Shown here piece by piece: positions 1-5,642 of a stretch of 5,756 bases of DNA. The stretch is taken from the NCBI GenBank assembly GCA_044439985.1, contig JBITAG010000019.1, positions 1 through 5,756 on the forward strand, written 5' to 3'. The stretch comes from JAJRXR01 sp044439985. GTDB taxonomy: Bacteria > Planctomycetota > Phycisphaerae > Phycisphaerales > UBA1924. The translations under genes were made by a program, and so were the position numbers. The notes beneath the pieces are model-generated. The model made no database searches. It was not told where the DNA came from and was given only the letters and a program-made list of their open reading frames with translations. Position 1 is the stretch's first letter. Each line of letters starts with the position of its first letter.

Positions 1-480
1 CCGGGCGATGTCGATGATCTTCAGGGTGGGGTTGGTGGGGGTTTCCAGCCAGACGAGACGCGTCTTGTCCGTGAACGCGCTCTCGACCGCGCCCGGGTCG
101 GTCATGTCCACCCGCGTGGCGGTGATGCCCAGCTGCTCAAAGATCATCTTGAAGACGCGGTACGTGCCCCCGTACACGTCGTCGCAGAGGATGACGTGAT
201 CGCCGGTGCTGAGCAGGTGCAGGGTGGCGCTCAGCGAGGCCACGCCGGAGCCGAACGCCAGGCCGTGGGCGCCCCCCTCCAGCGAGGCGAGGTTCGCCTC
301 CAGCGCGGTCCGCGTCGGGTTGGCCGAGCGGGAGTAGTCGTACTCCCCCTTGAACTTGCCCGGGCTCTCCTGGACGTAGGTGGAGGTCTGGTAGACGGGC
401 GTGCAGATGGCGCCGGTGGTGGGGTCGGGGCTCTGGCCCGCGTGGATGCAGCGGGTCGCGAAACGCATCGAATCGTGCAT
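1..480 (-). CDS. Cystathionine gamma-lyase / gamma-synthase family PLP enzyme (partial, N-terminal 160 residues)
   Basis: This is the N-terminal part of a Cys/Met-metabolism PLP-dependent (fold type I) enzyme; the gene runs off the left edge. The start MHDSMRFATRCIHAGQ leads into family landmarks: TPVYQTSTY (28-35), the YSR phosphate-binding pair (Y49, R51), the FGSGVAS cofactor loop (77-83), DVYGGTYR with the ring-stacking Tyr (Y103), and WLETPTNPT (144-152). The PLP-binding lysine lies beyond the window. The family contains cystathionine gamma-lyase, gamma-synthase and O-acyl-homoserine sulfhydrylases, which the N-terminus alone does not separate. The cystathionine beta-synthase gene 24 nt upstream makes cystathionine gamma-lyase (cystathionine to cysteine, 2-oxobutyrate and ammonia) the best inference. 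The chosen ATG has a GGAG Shine-Dalgarno 7 nt upstream (488-491); an in-frame ATG at codon 5 is an alternative. It is cytoplasmic and probably cotranscribed with the upstream gene. Confidence 0.9.
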   Translation of the reverse strand, partial: MHDSMRFATRCIHAGQSPDPTTGAICTPVYQTSTYVQESPGKFKGEYDYSRSANPTRTALEANLASLEGGAHGLAFGSGVASLSATLHLLSTGDHVILCDDVYGGTYRVFKMIFEQLGITATRVDMTDPGAVESAFTDKTRLVWLETPTNPTLKIIDIAR

Positions 481-504
481 GGGAGGGCTCCGGGGTCGGA
501 GGGT

Positions 505-1881
505 TCAGGATCGTTTGGTGGCCAGGTACTCGACGAGGTCGATCTTGGAGATCACGCCCACGATCTTGGAGGCGTCCACCACAATCGCCGTGTGGTCGGA
601 TTCAAGAATGTGGAACAGCTCCGCGATCCTCGCCTTCGGGAAGACGAGGCCCGCGATCGGCGAGGCGACCCGCTCGACCGGCGAGTCGGAGGTGACCTCG
701 CCGGCGTGCAGCCCGCGCAGCAGGTCCAGCTCGTGCACGATGAGCTTCGCGGCGCCCGTGCCGTCCACAAGCGGGATCTGGCTGACCCCGTGCTCCCGCA
801 ACAGGGCCACCGCGTCGCCGATCGTGGCCCCCGTGCTCGCCGTGATGATCTCCGCCCGCTCGCCCGAGAGCAGATCCTCGACCAGCCCCAGGTCCTGCCT
901 CGGATCGAGCATGCCGTGGTCCCGCATCCACTCGTCCGAGAGGTACTTGGAGATGTACCGCCCCGCGTTGTCCGGCAGCACACAGACGATCGTCTTGCCC
1001 GGGCCGAGTTCCTTCGCCTTCTTCGCAGCGGCGTGCACGATCGAGCCGGACGACCCGCCACAGAACAACCCCTCCTCGCGGACGAGCCGGCGGGCCATCG
1101 TGAACGAATCGAAGTCATCGACCTGGACCATGTCATCGACGTGGTCAAACTGCATCGCGCCGCACTTGATGTCCTCGCCGATGCCCTCGACCTTGTAGAC
1201 GTACGGCGTGGGCATGGTGCCGGTGTGGAACAGGTGATAATGGACCGAACCGAGGATGTCCACACCGATGGTGGTCTTGGACTGGTCCTGTTCCTTGATG
1301 TACCTGGCCGCGCCGGAGAGGGTGCCCCCCGTGCCCGTCGCCGCCATGAAAACGTCGAAGTTCCCACCCGTCTGCTCCCAGACCTCACGCCCCGTCGAGT
1401 GGTAGTGCGCGTCCACGTTGAGCTGGGTGTGGTACTGGTTCAGGTAGAACGAGCCGGGCGTCTCCTCGGCGATCCGCTTGGCGACGTTGACGTAGTGATC
1501 GGGGGAGTCCCCCGGAACGTCGGTCGGCGTGATGATCACCTCGGCGCCGAACGCCTTCATGGAGTTGATCTTCTCCTGGCTCATCTTGTCGGGCATCGTG
1601 AAGACGCACCGGTACCCCTTCACCGCCGCCGTCATCGCCACGCCCATCCCGGTGTTCCCGGAGGTGTTCTCGACGATCGTTCCGCCGGGCTTGAGCAGCC
1701 CCTGCTTCTCCGCCTGCTCGATGATGTACGCGGCCATGCGGTCCTTGATCGACCCCGCCGGGTTCATGAACTCGCACTTGGCCATGACCGTCGCCGATCC
1801 GGGCTCGATGACCCGGTTGAGTTTCACCAGCGGGGTGCCGCCGATCGCCTGCAGGATGTTGTCGTAAACTCGCTCGCCCAT
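505..1881 (-). CDS. cbs: Cystathionine beta-synthase with C-terminal CBS-domain pair
   Basis: A 458-residue PLP fold type II enzyme that should condense homocysteine with serine to cystathionine, the first step of reverse transsulfuration. Visible features in order: IGGTPLVKL (13-21); SIKDR (44-48) with Schiff-base lysine K46; the substrate loop TSGNTG (73-78); the phosphate-binding GTGGT (183-187); VEGIGED (231-237), as in cystathionine beta-synthases; GGSSGS (275-280); then a linker and two CBS motifs (about 335-455) ending near VVGV-type strands (ASKIVGVISKIDL, 437-449). There is no N-terminal haem-binding extension like that of animal enzymes. The CBS pair may bind an adenosyl ligand, a family property not shown here. 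I chose ATG 1881 (MGERVYDN) because GGGAG lies 5 nt upstream; ATG 1893 would add four residues. A cysteine synthase (O-acetylserine) activity is possible, but the CBS pair and the gamma-lyase-type neighbour favour this call. Confidence 0.93.
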   Translation of the reverse strand: MGERVYDNILQAIGGTPLVKLNRVIEPGSATVMAKCEFMNPAGSIKDRMAAYIIEQAEKQGLLKPGGTIVENTSGNTGMGVAMTAAVKGYRCVFTMPDKMSQEKINSMKAFGAEVIITPTDVPGDSPDHYVNVAKRIAEETPGSFYLNQYHTQLNVDAHYHSTGREVWEQTGGNFDVFMAATGTGGTLSGAARYIKEQDQSKTTIGVDILGSVHYHLFHTGTMPTPYVYKVEGIGEDIKCGAMQFDHVDDMVQVDDFDSFTMARRLVREEGLFCGGSSGSIVHAAAKKAKELGPGKTIVCVLPDNAGRYISKYLSDEWMRDHGMLDPRQDLGLVEDLLSGERAEIITASTGATIGDAVALLREHGVSQIPLVDGTGAAKLIVHELDLLRGLHAGEVTSDSPVERVASPIAGLVFPKARIAELFHILESDHTAIVVDASKIVGVISKIDLVEYLATKRS

Positions 1882-1889
1882 GCTCGCTC

Positions 1890-1911
1890 CCATCGCCGGG
1901 CGACGCGATGG
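1890..1911. promoter_or_regulatory. Perfect 7-bp inverted repeat next to the cystathionine beta-synthase start (operator or mRNA hairpin)
   Basis: The arms CCATCGC (1890-1896) and GCGATGG (1905-1911) are exact reverse complements separated by 8 nt. Read as mRNA of the leftward gene, this could form a stem whose 3' arm ends in the first two G of the GGGAG Shine-Dalgarno (1887-1891), 9 nt before the AUG. Read as DNA, it is a 22-bp dyad just downstream of the likely leftward transcription start, a usual place for a repressor site. Sequence alone does not choose between these, and chance is possible in such GC-rich DNA. Confidence 0.35.
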
Positions 1912-1922
1912 CCCGGGTCCGG

Positions 1923-1928
1923 AGCATA
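1923..1928 (-). promoter_or_regulatory. Candidate -10 box for the cbs operon
   Basis: TATGCT on the minus strand matches TATAAT at four of six positions and is one of the very few AT-containing stretches in this intergenic region. It would place the transcript start near 1916 and give a leader of about 35 nt carrying the GGGAG ribosome binding site. No recognisable -35 box accompanies it. Confidence 0.3.
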
Positions 1929-1968
1929 CGCGCCCCGCCCGCCTCCCACGCCCCCCGCCCGGACCCGC

Positions 1969-1974
1969 TACCTT
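1969..1974 (+). promoter_or_regulatory. Candidate -10 box placing the SDR transcript start at its ATG (leaderless mRNA)
   Basis: TACCTT fits the TANNNT pattern of bacterial -10 boxes and ends 6 nt before the SDR start codon at 1981. That spacing would put transcription initiation at or within a base or two of the ATG. The 30 nt upstream of the ATG are pyrimidine-rich and contain no Shine-Dalgarno sequence, which agrees with a leaderless message. No -35 element is obvious. Confidence 0.35.
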
Positions 1975-1980
1975 TCCCCC

Positions 1981-2769
1981 ATGGAACTCTCCCTGAACGG
2001 CAAGAACGCCCTCGTCTGCGGCGCCACGCAGGGCATCGGGCGGGCCGCCGCCGTCGAACTCGCCCTGCTCGGCGCCCGGGTCACCCTCTTCGCCCGCTCC
2101 GAGGACCGCCTCCGGGAGGCGGTCGGGAGTATTCCCCCGGTCGAGGCGGGCGCCCACGACTGGATCGCCGCCGACTTCGCCGACCCCGATTCCGTGCGCG
2201 ATGAGGTCACCGCGAAGCTCTCCGACGGCACGGCGTACCACATCCTCGTCAACAACACCGGCGGGCCCCCGGGCGGCCCGATCGCCGAAGCGACGCCCGA
2301 GGCGTTCCTCGCCGCCTTCAACCAGCACCTCATCAACAACCAGCTTCTGGTTCAGGCCCTGCTCCCGGGCTTCCGCGCCGAGGGGTACGGGCGCGTCATC
2401 AACATCATCTCCACCAGCGTGAAGGCCCCCATCCCCGGGCTGGGGGTTTCCAACACGATCCGCGCCGCGGTGGCCAACTGGGCCAAAACGCTCGCCGGCG
2501 AGCTGGCCAAGGACAACATCACCGTCAACAACGTCCTCCCCGGCTTCACGGACACCGCTCGTCTCGAACAACTCTTCCGCGCCAAGGCGGAGAAAACCGG
2601 CCAGAGCTACGAGCAGGTCCGCGACGCCGCGGTCGCGGGGATCCCCGCCGGACGCCTGGGCCTGCCCGAGGAGATCGCCGCCGCGGTGGCCTTCCTCGCC
2701 TCGCCCGCCGCCGCGGACAGCAATCGCGACAACCTGCCCCTGGACGGCGGGCGCACCCAGTCGCTCTAG
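1981..2769 (+). CDS. SDR-family oxidoreductase-like protein with degenerate catalytic tetrad
   Basis: A 262-residue cytoplasmic Rossmann-fold protein of the short-chain dehydrogenase/reductase family, 3-oxoacyl-ACP-reductase-like. The nucleotide-binding loop GATQGIG (14-20), the ADF strand (64-66), NNTGG (91-95) in place of the usual NNAGG, and a late PGFTDT segment (187-192) and DGGRTQ terminus (255-260) are all visible. By manual alignment the catalytic Asn is H116, Ser is kept (S144), Tyr is S157 and Lys is R161. The usual YxxxK is therefore SxxxR, within SNTIRAAV. A recognised group of BKR-like SDRs shares such imperfect motifs, so this is probably inherited rather than a mutation. Its reaction is unknown. 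It is first in an operon with aminomuconate-pathway genes (next start 3 nt after its stop), which suggests a role in that pathway. The ATG at 1981 fits the family N-terminus; no Shine-Dalgarno precedes it. Confidence 0.88.
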   Translation: MELSLNGKNALVCGATQGIGRAAAVELALLGARVTLFARSEDRLREAVGSIPPVEAGAHDWIAADFADPDSVRDEVTAKLSDGTAYHILVNNTGGPPGGPIAEATPEAFLAAFNQHLINNQLLVQALLPGFRAEGYGRVINIISTSVKAPIPGLGVSNTIRAAVANWAKTLAGELAKDNITVNNVLPGFTDTARLEQLFRAKAEKTGQSYEQVRDAAVAGIPAGRLGLPEEIAAAVAFLASPAAADSNRDNLPLDGGRTQSL

Positions 2770-2772
2770 ACC

Positions 2773-4242
2773 ATGCCCGAGAGACTCACCACCCTGATCA
2801 ACAACGAGCCGGTCCCCGCGGCCTCGGGGGCGCGGATCGACGTGGTCGAGCCCGCCACCGGCGTCGTCTACGCGAGCGTTCCCGATTCGGACGCCGCCGA
2901 CATCGACGCCGCGGTGAGCGCCGCAAAGGGCGCCTTCCCCGCCTGGTCACAGACCCCGCCCGCGGAGCGTTCCCGCCTGATCCTTCGCCTGGCCGACCTG
3001 ATCGAGCGCGACCTGGAGAGCCTCGCCCGCCTCGAGTCCATCGACTCGGGCAAGCCGATCGCGTTGGCCCGGAGTGTGGACATCCCCCGCGCCGCGGCCA
3101 ACTTCCGCTTCTTTGCGACCGCCATCCTGCACACCGAGTCCGCCGCCCACCAGTCCAACCTGCCCGGGCCGGGCGGCTCGATCCACGCCCTCAACGTCAC
3201 CCTGCGCAAGCCCCGGGGCGTGGCAGGCCTCATCTCCCCCTGGAATCTCCCCCTCTACCTGCTCACCTGGAAAATCGCCCCGGCGATCGCGACGGGCAAC
3301 ACCGCCGTCGCCAAGCCCAGCGAGGTCACCCCCCTCACCGCCTGTCGCTTGGGCGAACTCGCGGTCGAGGCGGGCTTCCCCCCGGGGGTGCTCAACATCG
3401 TGCACGGGCGCGGCGCCGGCGCCGGCGCCCCCCTCGTCTCCCATCCCGACGTCCCGACCGTCTCCTTCACCGGGGGCACCGAGACGGGGCGCGCCATCGC
3501 CCACGCGGGCGCCGACACCTTCAAACGCATCAGTCTTGAACTCGGGGGCAAGAACCCCAACCTCGTCTTCGCCGACGCGGACATGGACGAGGCCGTCGCC
3601 ACCGGCGTGCGAGCCGCCTTCACCAATCAGGGTCAGATCTGCCTCTGCGGCTCGCGCCTCCTCGTGGAGCGCTCCATCCACGACGAGTTTGTGGACCGCC
3701 TCGTCGCTGGGGCCAAGGCCCGGCGGGTGGGCGATCCTCTTGAAGAATCCACCGAGCACGGCGCCCTCGTCTCCGAGGACCACCTCGCCAAGGTGGACGC
3801 CTACGTCCGGCTCGCCCGGGAACTCGGGGGCGAGATCCGGTGCGGGGGGAAACGGGCCGACCCGCCCAACGACCGTTGCAGGCAGGGCGCCTTCTACGAG
3901 CCCACCGTCATCACCGGCCTCGACCCCGCCTGCCGACCGCAGCAGGAGGAGATCTTCGGCCCCGTCGTCACCGTCACCCCCTTTGAATCTGAAGACGAGG
4001 CCGTCGCGATCGCCAACTCCACGCCCTACGGCCTGGCGTCGATGGTCTGGACGAGCAGACTGAACCGCGCCCATCGCGTCGCCGAACGTCTGGACGCGGC
4101 GATCGTCTGGGTGAACTGCTGGATGCTCCGCGACCTCCGCACCCCCTTCGGCGGCATGAAGCACTCGGGCCTCGGGCGGGAAGGCGGCAAGGACGCGCTC
4201 AACTTCTTCACCGAACCCAAGAACGTCTGCATCAAGCTCTGA
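2773..4242 (+). CDS. amnC: 2-aminomuconic 6-semialdehyde dehydrogenase (ALDH superfamily)
   Basis: A 489-residue, full-length NAD(P)-dependent aldehyde dehydrogenase, probably oxidising 2-aminomuconic (or 2-hydroxymuconic) semialdehyde to the muconate in the cytoplasm. Visible landmarks: SPWNLPL with oxyanion Asn N158; KPSE (181-184) for cofactor binding; FTGGTETG (232-239); LELGGKNPN with general base E256; NQGQIC with catalytic Cys C290, 34 residues after the Glu as expected; EEIFGPVV (392-399); and VNCWMLRDLRTPFGG (447-461). The NCW-R-L-PFGG signature is shared by the aminomuconate/hydroxymuconate semialdehyde dehydrogenases and the related ALDH8A1, and R453 falls where the former carry a substrate-carboxylate-binding arginine. 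The deaminase gene 7 nt downstream favours the 2-amino substrate. The ATG follows the SDR stop by 3 nt with no clear Shine-Dalgarno, which suggests translational coupling. Other semialdehydes cannot be excluded. Confidence 0.88.
   Translation: MPERLTTLINNEPVPAASGARIDVVEPATGVVYASVPDSDAADIDAAVSAAKGAFPAWSQTPPAERSRLILRLADLIERDLESLARLESIDSGKPIALARSVDIPRAAANFRFFATAILHTESAAHQSNLPGPGGSIHALNVTLRKPRGVAGLISPWNLPLYLLTWKIAPAIATGNTAVAKPSEVTPLTACRLGELAVEAGFPPGVLNIVHGRGAGAGAPLVSHPDVPTVSFTGGTETGRAIAHAGADTFKRISLELGGKNPNLVFADADMDEAVATGVRAAFTNQGQICLCGSRLLVERSIHDEFVDRLVAGAKARRVGDPLEESTEHGALVSEDHLAKVDAYVRLARELGGEIRCGGKRADPPNDRCRQGAFYEPTVITGLDPACRPQQEEIFGPVVTVTPFESEDEAVAIANSTPYGLASMVWTSRLNRAHRVAERLDAAIVWVNCWMLRDLRTPFGGMKHSGLGREGGKDALNFFTEPKNVCIKL
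3412..3429 (+). repeat. Tandem GGCGCC x3 inside the aldehyde dehydrogenase gene
   Basis: Three exact consecutive copies of the palindromic hexamer GGCGCC, in frame, encode Gly-Ala-Gly-Ala-Gly-Ala (residues 214-219) in the loop after the NIVHG segment near the cofactor site. Related enzymes vary in this loop, so the repeat is probably tolerated. It could be prone to slippage. Confidence 0.7.
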
Positions 4243-4249
4243 GGTCTCC

Positions 4250-4687
4250 ATGTCCGACCGCATCGACAGCACCAACGCCCCCGAGCCCGTCGGCGCCTAC
4301 CCGCACGCCCGGCGGGTGGGAAACCTCCTCTTTCTCTCCGGGGTCGGTCCGCGGAAGCGCGGCTCGAAGGACGTCCCCGGGGTCACGCTCGACGCGCAGG
4401 GGAAGATGATCGACTACGACATCGAGGCCCAGTGCCGGAGCTGCTTCGACAACGTGCGTCACGTCCTCCAAGACGCCGGGTCGAGCTTCGACAGGATCGT
4501 GGACGTGCTCGCCTTCCTCACGGACATGCCGCGGGACTTCGAGACGTACAACCGCGTCTACGCCGAGTACTTCGCGGGCGAGGGCAAGCCCAACCCCACA
4601 CGAACCACCATCGAGATCTCCCGGCTCCCCCAGGGCGCGAACGCGCCGATCGCGGTCGAGGTCAAGGTCATCGCGACCATCGACTGA
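4250..4687 (+). CDS. amnD: RidA/YjgF-family 2-aminomuconate deaminase
   Basis: A 145-residue single-domain RidA (YjgF/UK114) protein. It keeps the family fold signatures: VGAY with Y17, the strand NLLFLSG (25-31), NPTRTTIEI with R118 (the arginine that binds the substrate carboxylate in RidA) and PIAVEV with E137. The segment GVGPRKRGSKDVPGV (31-45) resembles the 2-aminomuconate deaminases of tryptophan and aminophenol catabolism rather than general enamine/imine deaminases; this is a judgement from memory of the family. The expected reaction is 2-aminomuconate to 2-oxo-3-hexenedioate (4-oxalocrotonate) plus ammonia, directly using the product of the upstream aldehyde dehydrogenase. The start is supported by GAGG (4241-4244), which overlaps the upstream TGA stop and sits 5 nt from the ATG. 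The stop codon is 1 nt from the end of the convergent kynB gene, leaving no room for an intergenic terminator. Confidence 0.85.
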   Translation: MSDRIDSTNAPEPVGAYPHARRVGNLLFLSGVGPRKRGSKDVPGVTLDAQGKMIDYDIEAQCRSCFDNVRHVLQDAGSSFDRIVDVLAFLTDMPRDFETYNRVYAEYFAGEGKPNPTRTTIEISRLPQGANAPIAVEVKVIATID

Positions 4688-4688
4688 C

Positions 4689-5642
4689 TCAGGCCCGCCG
4701 GCGACGGGTGGTCTTCTTGCGCGATCGCGTCGGCGTCTTCTTCCCCGCGGCGCGTGTCCGACGCCCGGTCGTCTTCTTCGCGACCTTTCTCGACGCCTTC
4801 GTCGCGGTCGTTCGGGCGGAGCGTTTCGTCGTCTTGCGGGTCGCCTTCTTGGCGGACTTCGCGGGCGCCTTTCTTGTGGCCTTCTTCCTCGTGGTCTTCT
4901 TGGCGAGGGCCTTGCGGGTCGCTGACTTCTTTGCCGTCTTCTTCGCCGTGCGGCGTGCGGGCTTGGCCTCCGCGGCGGCGCTCTTCTTCGCCACCCGTTT
5001 CACGCTCGGGAGCGGTCGCAGCACCGCCCGGACCGGGCTGCCCTCAAACCCGACGAGCTTCAGCGGGAGCGCGATCAGCTCGTACCGCCCGGGCGGAACC
5101 CGGCTCAGGTCCAGCCCCTCGATGATCGAGACGTCCCGTTCGAGGCACGCCTGATGGGACTCGAGCCCCTTGGACGTCGGCGGGTCCACGCTGGGCACGT
5201 CCACGCCCAGCAGACGCACGCCCTCGTCCGCGAGCCGACGCACCAGCTCGGGCGAGACGGCGGCGTAGTCCTCGTTGAAGACCGTGTGAACGGGCCAGCT
5301 GTTGGTCTTGAGCAAGACCCGCGCCTCGGTGATCTTTCCGATCACGTCGCTCGCGCCCAGGCGCTGCCCGGGCCACCAGCGGGTCTCGAGCACCTGGCAG
5401 GGGCCAAGGTAGAGCCCGAGATCCTGCTGCTCCATGGTCCGCGCGCCGGCGCCGTAGTGGCTCGGGGCGTCCGCGTGCGCCCCCGCGTGCACGGTCGTCT
5501 GCAGCGTGGAGAGCGTCAGGTGCGCCCCGTCGCTCATGTCCAGAAGGCGGTGGCGGCGCAGCGGGCTGTCGCCGGGGAAGACGGCCACGTCGGGCGTGAG
5601 CGCCGGCGAAATGTCGTACAGGGTTCCGTTGGCCTCGCTCAT
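4689..5642 (-). CDS. kynB: Kynurenine formamidase (KynB-type cyclase family) with a histone H1-like basic C-terminal tail
   Basis: A 317-residue protein. Residues 1-212 form a complete KynB-type arylformamidase, which hydrolyses N-formyl-L-kynurenine to kynurenine and formate. Visible residues: VFPGD (21-25), where most KynB have Trp at the Phe position; HAGAHADAPSH (52-62) with metal ligands H52, H56, D58 and active-site H62; ESH (161-163) and E175, spaced as the distal His and Glu ligands of known KynB; and the normal ending GSPVRAVLRP (201-210). KynB proteins usually stop there, at about 205-215 residues. This one continues for about 105 residues of Lys/Arg/Ala/Thr-rich sequence, described separately. 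The start ATG overlaps the stop of the upstream gene as ATGA, so translation is probably coupled; a GGAG lies 10 nt upstream. The enzyme domain is confident; another hydrolase of the cyclase family, such as an isatin hydrolase, is a weaker alternative. Confidence 0.88.
   Translation of the reverse strand: MSEANGTLYDISPALTPDVAVFPGDSPLRRHRLLDMSDGAHLTLSTLQTTVHAGAHADAPSHYGAGARTMEQQDLGLYLGPCQVLETRWWPGQRLGASDVIGKITEARVLLKTNSWPVHTVFNEDYAAVSPELVRRLADEGVRLLGVDVPSVDPPTSKGLESHQACLERDVSIIEGLDLSRVPPGRYELIALPLKLVGFEGSPVRAVLRPLPSVKRVAKKSAAAEAKPARRTAKKTAKKSATRKALAKKTTRKKATRKAPAKSAKKATRKTTKRSARTTATKASRKVAKKTTGRRTRAAGKKTPTRSRKKTTRRRRA
4692..5006 (-). other. Coding segment for the histone H1-like basic tail of KynB (residues 213-317)
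   Basis: This part of the kynB frame encodes 105 residues, of which I count 27 Lys and 19 Arg, with a single acidic residue (E225) and otherwise mostly Ala, Thr and Ser. Motifs such as KKTAKKSATRK and AKSAKKATRK recur, ending in TTRRRRA. The composition resembles the C-terminal domain of histone H1 and bacterial H1-like or AlgP-type tails. It should be disordered and bind nucleic acid or other polyanions. The DNA is repetitive: GTCTTCTT on the plus strand (AAG AAG AC in the gene) begins at 4711, 4735, 4771, 4894 and 4936, with GCCTTCTT at 4843 and 4879, all in phase with the codons, consistent with growth by in-frame duplication. The segment is continuous with the enzyme domain, with no stop or frame change. 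Confidence 0.85.

Larger units (their letters stand above)
1882..1980. promoter_or_regulatory. Divergent intergenic region between the transsulfuration and aminomuconate operons
   Basis: These 99 bp separate two head-to-head operons, so both promoters are expected here unless one lies inside the opposing gene. The region is very GC-rich, with C-runs on the plus strand. I see a TATGCT -10-like box facing left, a TACCTT -10-like box facing right and an inverted repeat; each is listed separately. No convincing TTGACA -35 element is present for either direction. Confidence 0.55.

Noticed and set aside
196..1980. Long plus-strand open frame running into the SDR gene, which would give an 857-residue protein.
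   Set aside because: The part before 1981 is antisense to the clearly real cystathionine beta-synthase. It has Arg/Gly/Asp-rich GC-driven composition and no recognisable domain, and the SDR family N-terminus begins exactly at the 1981 ATG.
1882..2571. N-terminal extension of cystathionine beta-synthase back to 2571 in the same frame.
   Set aside because: The extension is antisense to the SDR gene and shows no family similarity. ATG 1881 gives the normal N-terminus with GGGAG 5 nt upstream.
2947..4275. A 442-residue minus-strand open frame opposite the aldehyde dehydrogenase.
   Set aside because: It is a GC-driven antisense frame of Gly/Asp/Val-rich sequence. The plus-strand gene has every aldehyde dehydrogenase catalytic motif.
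4693..4718. Possible intrinsic terminator after the deaminase: CCCG / CGGG stem followed by GGTCTTCTT.
   Set aside because: The stem is only four to five pairs with a 7-nt loop, and the following tract is not a U-run. It is also coding sequence for the kynB tail.
4720..4729. CGCGATCGCG, a 10-bp palindrome containing the GCGATCGC octamer.
   Set aside because: It is a single copy inside coding sequence, expected by chance at this GC, and has no loop for a hairpin.
4692..5006. Tail of KynB as a frameshift artefact.
   Set aside because: The frame is continuous from the ATG. The tail has coherent Lys/Arg/Ala/Thr composition with in-phase repeats, whereas the other frames here give incoherent sequence.
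4432..5154. Plus-strand open frame rich in Phe, Val and Ala opposite the kynB tail, superficially like a membrane protein.
   Set aside because: It is the mirror of Lys/Arg codons (AAG gives CTT, hence Phe/Leu/Val) and overlaps the deaminase in another frame. It has no ribosome binding site or family signature.
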